Positions 34,418-34,463 of a stretch of 34,463 bases of DNA are shown here, in pieces (the first letter of the stretch is position 1; each line of letters starts with the position of its first letter). The translations under genes and the position numbers were made by a program. The DNA comes from Thalassobacillus pellis (lineage in GTDB: Bacteria; Bacillota; Bacilli; Bacillales; Halobacillaceae). The stretch spans positions 1 to 34,463 of the forward strand of contig NZ_JAFBDO010000011.1 in the NCBI RefSeq assembly GCF_016908295.1. Reading direction: 5' to 3'. The notes under the pieces are model-generated. The model was given only the letters and a program-made list of their open reading frames with translations, ran no database searches and had not been told where the DNA came from.

Positions 34418-34463
34418 TTTATGGAGAGTTTGATCCTGGCTCAGGACGAACGCTGGCGGCGTG
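34418..34463 (+). rRNA. 16S ribosomal RNA, 5' end, cut by window end
   Basis: AGAGTTTGATCCTGGCTCAG (34425-34444), the universal 16S 5' priming sequence, is followed by GACGAACGCTGGCGGCGTG, as in Bacillus 16S. The mature 5' end is estimated a few bases before GGAGAG. Only about 46 bases are inside the window. Confidence 0.97.

Overview
The window is a stretch of chromosome from a spore-forming, low-to-moderate-GC member of the Bacillaceae. Gene content and order follow the Bacillus subtilis region from sspF to lysS and the adjoining rRNA operon almost gene for gene. The proteins resemble, but are clearly not, B. subtilis. Local losses and the repeat types suggest a halotolerant relative (Halobacillus/Virgibacillus-like), which is only a guess. 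All protein genes lie on the + strand. The only supported minus-strand genes are two tRNAs.

Layout. 1-262: the 3' end of a group IIC-like intron, then a long palindromic intergenic repeat. 298-2445: sspF with a sigma-G-type promoter, then ispE and purR. 2583-6364: spoVG (sigma-H-type promoter), glmU-prs, and ctc (sigma-B-type promoter). 6415-11059: a small structured repeat, pth, fin (sigma-F-type promoter) and mfd. 11060-17406: spoVT, then yabM, yabN, rqcP, yabP, yabQ, divIC and yabR. 17488-18485: a convergent intergenic zone with a repeat copy and the opposing tRNA-Met/tRNA-Glu pair. 18664-24935: spoIIE, yabS, yabT, tilS and hpt. 24989-30048: ftsH, coaX, hslO and cysK. 30087-34071: the folate genes folP-folB-folK, yazB, a dusB remnant and lysS. 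34243-34463: an rRNA promoter, leader and the first bases of 16S rRNA.

How the genes fit together. The region mixes housekeeping functions (isoprenoid, cell-wall sugar, PRPP, purine salvage, CoA, folate, cysteine, tRNA and ribosome work, coupled DNA repair) with sporulation regulators placed as islands under their own promoters. Promoter-like sequences matching sigma-A, B, F, G, H and probably E can be read directly, and several sigma-A candidates carry an extended -10 (TGn). Differences from the B. subtilis order are that yabJ is missing after purR, pabB-pabA-pabC are missing before folP, and dusB is reduced to 17 codons.

Most of the window is conserved core genome. The part least explained by known genes is a roughly 95-nt element present three times (6415, 30087, 32438). 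Each copy sits directly behind an intrinsic terminator and carries two competing hairpins, one of which resembles a terminator in two of the copies. No new defence or metabolic system was found.
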